Shown: piece after piece, positions 60,165-64,000 of the stretch | Layout: each line of letters starts with the position of its first letter | Position numbering within the stretch: position 1 is the stretch's first letter | Assembly (NCBI RefSeq): GCF_020510625.1 | Contig: NZ_CP075191.1 | Span: forward strand, 162,001 to 226,000 | Direction: 5' to 3' | Length of the DNA stretch: 64,000 bases | From: Ferribacterium limneticum | Lineage (GTDB): Bacteria > Pseudomonadota > Gammaproteobacteria > Burkholderiales > Rhodocyclaceae | Made by a program: the position numbers and the translations under genes | The notes under the pieces: model-generated | What the model saw: only the letters and a program-made list of their open reading frames with translations | What the model was told of the DNA's origin: nothing | The model's database searches: none

Positions 60165-62480
60165 TCAGTCGCTGGGCGGCGTACTCAGGTCTGGCTTGGG
60201 CAGCGGCGTCGCATCCTGGCTTTCCTCTTCAGGCGTACGCTCATTGGCGGCGTTCTCGGCGTAGACGTAGCTTCGGTCACGCCCTTCGCCATAGGCAATG
60301 AGACCTTCCGGCGCTTGCTGTACCTGCATTGGTACGTCCTTGAGGGCGCGCGCCATGTAGCCGATCCAGATCGGTAGTGCCGCCGTGCCACCAGTTTCCT
60401 TGTCTCCCAGTTTTCTCGGCTGGTCGAAGCCAATCCAGGCGCAACCGGCGACTGTCATCTGATAACCGCAGAACCAGGCGTCGACATACTCGTTTGTTGT
60501 TCCGGTCTTGCCGGCCAGATCCTGACGCTTCAGAATCGCCGATGCCTTGGCTGCAGTACCGTAGATGGCGACGTCGCGCAGCATGGTATCCATCATGAAG
60601 GCGTTGCGTGGGTCAATGACCCGGATAGTGTCACTACCGGCTTCGATCTCGGCGGAGCGGGCCAGGACCTGCTCGCGTTCGTCACGAATTTCGCGGACGA
60701 CGAATGGATTGACCTTGAAGCCGCCGTTGGCAAACACGGAATAGGCGGTGACCATCTGCCATGGGGTGACTGATCCGGCACCTAGCGCCATGGTCAGATA
60801 GGGTGGATGCTTGGCGGGATCGAAGCCGAAGCGTCCGGCGTAGTCCTGAGCGTAGTTCGTGCCGATAGCCTGCAGGATGCGGATCGATACCATGTTCTTC
60901 GATTTGGCCAGTGCCGTGCGCATCTTCATCGGGCCTTCGTACTTGCCATCGTAGTTATGCGGCTCCCAAGCCTGGGTGCCGGTCTGGCTAGCCGGAATGA
61001 CGATTGGTTCATCGGCAATCACGCTGTTCGGGCTGAAACCCTTTTCCAGCGAGGCCGAGTAGATGAATGGTTTGAAACTGGAACCTGGCTGCCGCCAGGC
61101 CTGCGTGACATGGTTGAATTTGTTGCGATTGAAATCGAAACCGCCGACCAGGGCGCGAATGGCTCCATCTTTTGGATCGACCGCGACGAATGCAGACTCG
61201 ACTTCCGGCAACTGGCTGATCTGCCAGCCACCCTTGTCGTCCTTCTGCAGGCGAATGATGGCGCTACGTTTCAGGCGCTTGTTCGGCGGAGCCTTGTCGT
61301 CGAGCATCTTGGCAGCGAATTTCATCGCATCGCCAGTCAGTGTCACGACTTCGCCGCCCTTGCGGTAAGCCTTGATTTGTTTGGCGTCGGCCGACAGCAC
61401 CAGGGCGGGGATCAGATCCCCCGTGTCGGAGATGTCCTGAAGCGCTTCGTCGATCGCCTCATCCTGGTCGGACTTGATGTCCTTCATGTCCAGATAGGAT
61501 TCGGCGCCCCGGTAGCCGTGCCGTCGGTCGTAGTCCATGACGCCTTTCCGCAGGCTGTTGTAGGCGGCTTCCTGCTCGGCTTTGATTAGCGTCGTGTAAA
61601 CCTTCATCCCGCGGGAGTAAACCTCTTCCGGAAAGCGTTCCGCCGTGATCTGGCGAGCCATTTCGGCGACATATTCGGCATGAACGGCGTAGCCCGCCAG
61701 TTCGCGCTTGACGATCAGCGGCTCTTTCAGGGCGGCGGCGTGTTGGGTTTCCGAGATATGCCCCAGTTCATGCATGCGGCGCAGTACGTATTGTTGGCGA
61801 AGTCTGGCCCGAGTCGGGTTCACCACCGGGTTGTAGGCCGATGGTGCCTTCGGCAAGCCGGCCAGCATGGCCGCTTCGGCAATCGAAATATCTTTCAGCG
61901 GCTTGCCGAAATAAATCTGGGCGGCCGCGGCAAATCCATAGGCGCGCTGACCAAGGAAAATCTGGTTGATGTACAGCTCGAAAATCTGGTCTTTCGTCAG
62001 GTTGCTTTCTATCTTGAAAGAGAGAAGTGCCTCGTAAAGTTTGCGCGTGTAGGTCTTTTCGCCGGTCAAAAAGAAGTTCCTGGCGACCTGCTGGGTAATG
62101 GTCGATGCGCCTTGGCGTTTGCCGCCACCAATCAAATTTGCGCCAGCTGCGCGCAGGATTCCGGTGTAATCGATGCCGCCATGCTGATAAAAGCGATCAT
62201 CCTCAGCGGCCAGAATGGCCTGCTTCATGATTGGTGGCACGTCCTTGATCGCAACCACCGCGCGGCGCTCCTCGCCGTATTCGCCGATCAGGAAGCCGTC
62301 AGCTGTATACACACGCAAAGGAATCTTTGGGCGGTAGTCGGTCAACACTTCAAGCGACGGGAGGTTTGGATAGGCCAGAATGAGGACAATCAATGCCATC
62401 GCGACGCCGATGGCGACAAGTCCAACCAGCAATATGAGGGGATAAAGGATCAGGCGTAGCGTTGGATGGGCTGAAAACAC
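60165..62480 (-). CDS. mrcA: Penicillin-binding protein 1A (bifunctional peptidoglycan synthase)
   Basis: PBP1A polymerises and cross-links peptidoglycan. The 771-residue protein has an N-terminal membrane anchor, a GT51 glycosyltransferase domain with the catalytic Glu in LAAEDDRFYQHGGID near residue 92, and an OB-like insert. The transpeptidase has SSFKP (S-x-x-K) near 466, SKN near 517 and KTGTT near 655, so all key residues are intact. It is divergent from the pilM operon, a conserved arrangement in beta- and gammaproteobacteria. Confidence 0.95.
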   Translation of the reverse strand: MFSAHPTLRLILYPLILLVGLVAIGVAMALIVLILAYPNLPSLEVLTDYRPKIPLRVYTADGFLIGEYGEERRAVVAIKDVPPIMKQAILAAEDDRFYQHGGIDYTGILRAAGANLIGGGKRQGASTITQQVARNFFLTGEKTYTRKLYEALLSFKIESNLTKDQIFELYINQIFLGQRAYGFAAAAQIYFGKPLKDISIAEAAMLAGLPKAPSAYNPVVNPTRARLRQQYVLRRMHELGHISETQHAAALKEPLIVKRELAGYAVHAEYVAEMARQITAERFPEEVYSRGMKVYTTLIKAEQEAAYNSLRKGVMDYDRRHGYRGAESYLDMKDIKSDQDEAIDEALQDISDTGDLIPALVLSADAKQIKAYRKGGEVVTLTGDAMKFAAKMLDDKAPPNKRLKRSAIIRLQKDDKGGWQISQLPEVESAFVAVDPKDGAIRALVGGFDFNRNKFNHVTQAWRQPGSSFKPFIYSASLEKGFSPNSVIADEPIVIPASQTGTQAWEPHNYDGKYEGPMKMRTALAKSKNMVSIRILQAIGTNYAQDYAGRFGFDPAKHPPYLTMALGAGSVTPWQMVTAYSVFANGGFKVNPFVVREIRDEREQVLARSAEIEAGSDTIRVIDPRNAFMMDTMLRDVAIYGTAAKASAILKRQDLAGKTGTTNEYVDAWFCGYQMTVAGCAWIGFDQPRKLGDKETGGTAALPIWIGYMARALKDVPMQVQQAPEGLIAYGEGRDRSYVYAENAANERTPEEESQDATPLPKPDLSTPPSD

Positions 62481-62513
62481 GGCGGTTTGGGCTGCAAAAT
62501 TGAAGTTGCGCAG

Positions 62514-62519
62514 ATTATA
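62514..62519 (-). promoter_or_regulatory. -10 element of mrcA
   Basis: A perfect TATAAT on the minus strand lies about 33 bases before the mrcA ATG. A TTCACG at 62539-62544 is a possible -35 but at 19 bases. Confidence 0.5.
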
Positions 62520-62549
62520 CGCCGCGCTATTTTTCGGTCGTGAAATTGC

Positions 62550-62578
62550 TTTACATGCCTATAGGTTGTTGTTAGCAT
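62550..62578 (+). promoter_or_regulatory. Candidate promoter of the pilM operon
   Basis: TTTACA at 62550-62555 and TAGCAT at 62573-62578 are 17 bases apart, followed by an AT-rich leader of about 55 bases to the GTG of pilM. It overlaps the upstream region of the divergent mrcA promoter. Confidence 0.5.
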
Positions 62579-62640
62579 CTGAAGTGAATTATTGGTTATT
62601 TTCGTAACTTCGTAATCCGTAAGGACTTTTTGGGGGTCTG

Positions 62641-63726
62641 GTGGGCTTCGATATCTCAGCGTTGTTAAATCCCAAGGCGCGTCCCTTGTTCGGGTTGGAC
62701 ATAAGTTCGTCCGCCGTAAAGATGGTTGAGTTGACCGCAAACGGGAAGGACGGCTATCGCGTTGAGCGCTACACCATTGAGGTGTTGCCCAAGGATGCGG
62801 TGTCCGATGGCAATATCGCCAACCTGGATGGCGTTGTCGACTGCGTGAAGCGTGCGTGGAAGCGCATGGGAACGTCGACTCGCAATGTCGCCATGGCTCT
62901 GCCAGGTTCTGCGGTCATCACCAAGAAAATCATTGTTCCGGCGGGGCTGCGGGATGACGAGCTTGAGGCTCAGGTCGAAACGGAGGCGAATCAGTACATT
63001 CCGTTTTCGATCGACGAAGTTAATCTGGATTATCAGGTGATCGGACCGGCCCCCGCAGTGCCCGATGAGCTTGAAGTCCTGATCGCAGCATCCAAAAAAG
63101 AACGCGTCGAAGATCGCGTAGCTGTTGCCGATGCGGCCGGGCTCAAAGCCATGGTGGTTGATGTCGAGTCTTTCGCAGTGTTGGCTGCGTTTGAGTTGAT
63201 TGAGCGCCAGTTGCCAGAATCCGGCAAGAATCAGGTCGTCGCCATGATCGATGCCGGCGCCAATGTGATGAACTTGACCGTGCTCAGAAATGGCCAGCAG
63301 GTATATGCCCGTGAGCAGGCTTTTGGTGGCGGTCAATTAACGCAAGATATAGCGCGTCACTACGGCATGAGCTTCGAAGATGCCGAGGCGGCCAAAAGAG
63401 CGGGAAATCTGCCTGAAGGTTACGAGGTGGAGTTGCTGAACCCGTTCATGGAAAATTTGGCGCTCGAGGTTTCGCGTGCCTTGCAATTCTTCTTTACTTC
63501 GACTCAATACAACCAGGTTGATCACATCGTTCTCGCGGGAGGGTGCGCAGTAATCCCCGGCATCGATGAAGTTGTTGCGACTAGAACGCAAGTTAATACC
63601 CTGATTGCCAACCCGTTTGCCAACATGGTGCTGTCCGACCGCGTGCGTGCGAAGAGCCTTTTAGCCGACGCCTCGTCGCTGATGGTGGCCTGCGGCTTGG
63701 CTTTGCGGAGGTTTGATCCATCATGA
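62641..63726 (+). CDS. pilM: Type IV pilus assembly protein PilM
   Basis: PilM is a cytoplasmic actin-like ATPase that binds the N-terminus of PilN and links the pilus inner-membrane complex. The 361-residue product begins with a PilM-type LFGLDISSSAVKMVEL, has MIDAGANVMNLTVLRNGQ near residue 202 (second phosphate loop) and VLAGGCAVIPGIDEVV near 297 (adenosine motif). The start is GTG at 62641 after GGGGG. It overlaps pilN as ATGA and should head the pilMNOPQ operon. Confidence 0.95.
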   Translation: MGFDISALLNPKARPLFGLDISSSAVKMVELTANGKDGYRVERYTIEVLPKDAVSDGNIANLDGVVDCVKRAWKRMGTSTRNVAMALPGSAVITKKIIVPAGLRDDELEAQVETEANQYIPFSIDEVNLDYQVIGPAPAVPDELEVLIAASKKERVEDRVAVADAAGLKAMVVDVESFAVLAAFELIERQLPESGKNQVVAMIDAGANVMNLTVLRNGQQVYAREQAFGGGQLTQDIARHYGMSFEDAEAAKRAGNLPEGYEVELLNPFMENLALEVSRALQFFFTSTQYNQVDHIVLAGGCAVIPGIDEVVATRTQVNTLIANPFANMVLSDRVRAKSLLADASSLMVACGLALRRFDPS

Positions 63727-64000
63727 TTCGCATCAATCTTCTGCCGCATCGCGAAGAGGCAAAAAAAGCTAGGCGCGAACAGTTTTTCGTATTGGTCGGG
63801 TTGGTTTCTATTTTGGGTGCCCTGATCGTCTTTGCCGGCTACACCCTGATTGGTGGTGCGATCACCAACCAAGAGGGGGCAAATGACTTCCTCAAGAAGG
63901 AAATTGCAGTTCTTGACAAGCAACTGGATCAGATCAAGCGCCTGAAAGAGCAGACACAGGCATTGTTGTCACGAAAGCAGGTTATTGAAAACTTACAGCG
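63723..64000 (+). CDS. pilN: Type IV pilus assembly protein PilN (5' part, cut by window edge)
   Basis: About 92 residues are visible. The protein opens with the conserved MIRINLLPHREE, the segment that docks into PilM, followed by a single membrane helix (FVLVGLVSILGALIVFAGY) and the start of a periplasmic coiled coil rich in Lys, Gln and Leu. It is translationally coupled to pilM. The C-terminal part lies outside the window. Confidence 0.95.
   Translation, partial: MIRINLLPHREEAKKARREQFFVLVGLVSILGALIVFAGYTLIGGAITNQEGANDFLKKEIAVLDKQLDQIKRLKEQTQALLSRKQVIENLQ

Noticed and set aside
1..64000. CRISPR array or insertion sequence
   Set aside because: No regularly spaced direct repeats, transposase frames or terminal inverted repeats with target duplications were seen.

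Overview
The window is a gene-dense chromosomal segment of a betaproteobacterium. It is most likely from the Rhodocyclales (Dechloromonas/Azonexus type). That placement is an inference from gene order (lptM-lysA beside cyaY, mrcA divergent from pilMN, a nadD-rsfS-rlmH-maf string, an SAH riboswitch on ahcY) and from high-GC codon use; no sequence search was possible. There is no prophage, insertion sequence, integrase-type island, CRISPR array or rRNA operon. Almost all genes are intact, and many are joined by 4-base stop/start overlaps. GTG and TTG starts are common.

Layout. (1) 0-4.3 kb: a cobalamin locus. A truncated cobU at the left edge is divergent from a cobalamin riboswitch that precedes cobT, cobS and cobC. 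A lower-GC DUF2971 gene sits between cobS and cobC. (2) 4.3-17.9 kb: a lipopolysaccharide assembly cluster with three GT9 heptosyltransferase-like enzymes, four GT4-type glycosyltransferases, the flippase msbA, an asparagine-synthase-type amidotransferase, an O-antigen ligase and an FkbM methyltransferase. (3) 17.9-26.3 kb: polA facing left, then a rightward housekeeping run (LOG-family hydrolase, DUF2782, thrB, two BPSS1780-type membrane proteins, nadD, rsfS, rlmH, maf). (4) 26.3-32.8 kb: a block of a glycosyltransferase-like gene, enoyl-CoA hydratase, acetoacetyl-CoA synthetase, an acyltransferase and trhP, lying between maf and rng. (5) 32.8-37.1 kb: rng, a Tat-exported dienelactone-hydrolase-like protein, a ProQ-domain protein, three tRNA genes (initiator Met, Lys-CTT, Lys-TTT) and an MscS channel.

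(6) 37.2-43.3 kb: methyl-cycle genes on the minus strand. metK has a leader hairpin, followed by an HD-GYP phosphodiesterase, then an SAH riboswitch controlling ahcY, a holin-like membrane protein, tlyA and metF. (7) 43.3-49.7 kb: two lipid A acyltransferases, a GNAT enzyme, dapF, DUF484, xerC, a very basic 50-residue protein with a near-consensus promoter, and rlmI. (8) 49.7-53.8 kb: a metal-uptake locus with a Cys/His small exported protein, an outer-membrane protein and a ZnuACB-type ABC transporter. (9) 53.8-64 kb: a duplicated STAS-domain protein, hslVU, an AEC transporter, the leftward lptM-lysA-hslR operon, cyaY, mrcA and the start of the pilMN type IV pilus operon.

How it fits together. 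Cobalamin synthesis and SAM/SAH recycling each carry an RNA sensor: B12 at cobT, SAH at ahcY and possibly an unclassified element at metK. Envelope biogenesis recurs across the window (LPS core, lipid A acylation, LptM, PBP1A, porin, pili). The most unusual items are the small basic gene at 48.2 kb, the metK leader hairpin, the metal locus with its own outer-membrane protein, the tandem-duplicated STAS protein, and several perfect inverted repeats at promoters (28.3, 32.8 and 36.1 kb).
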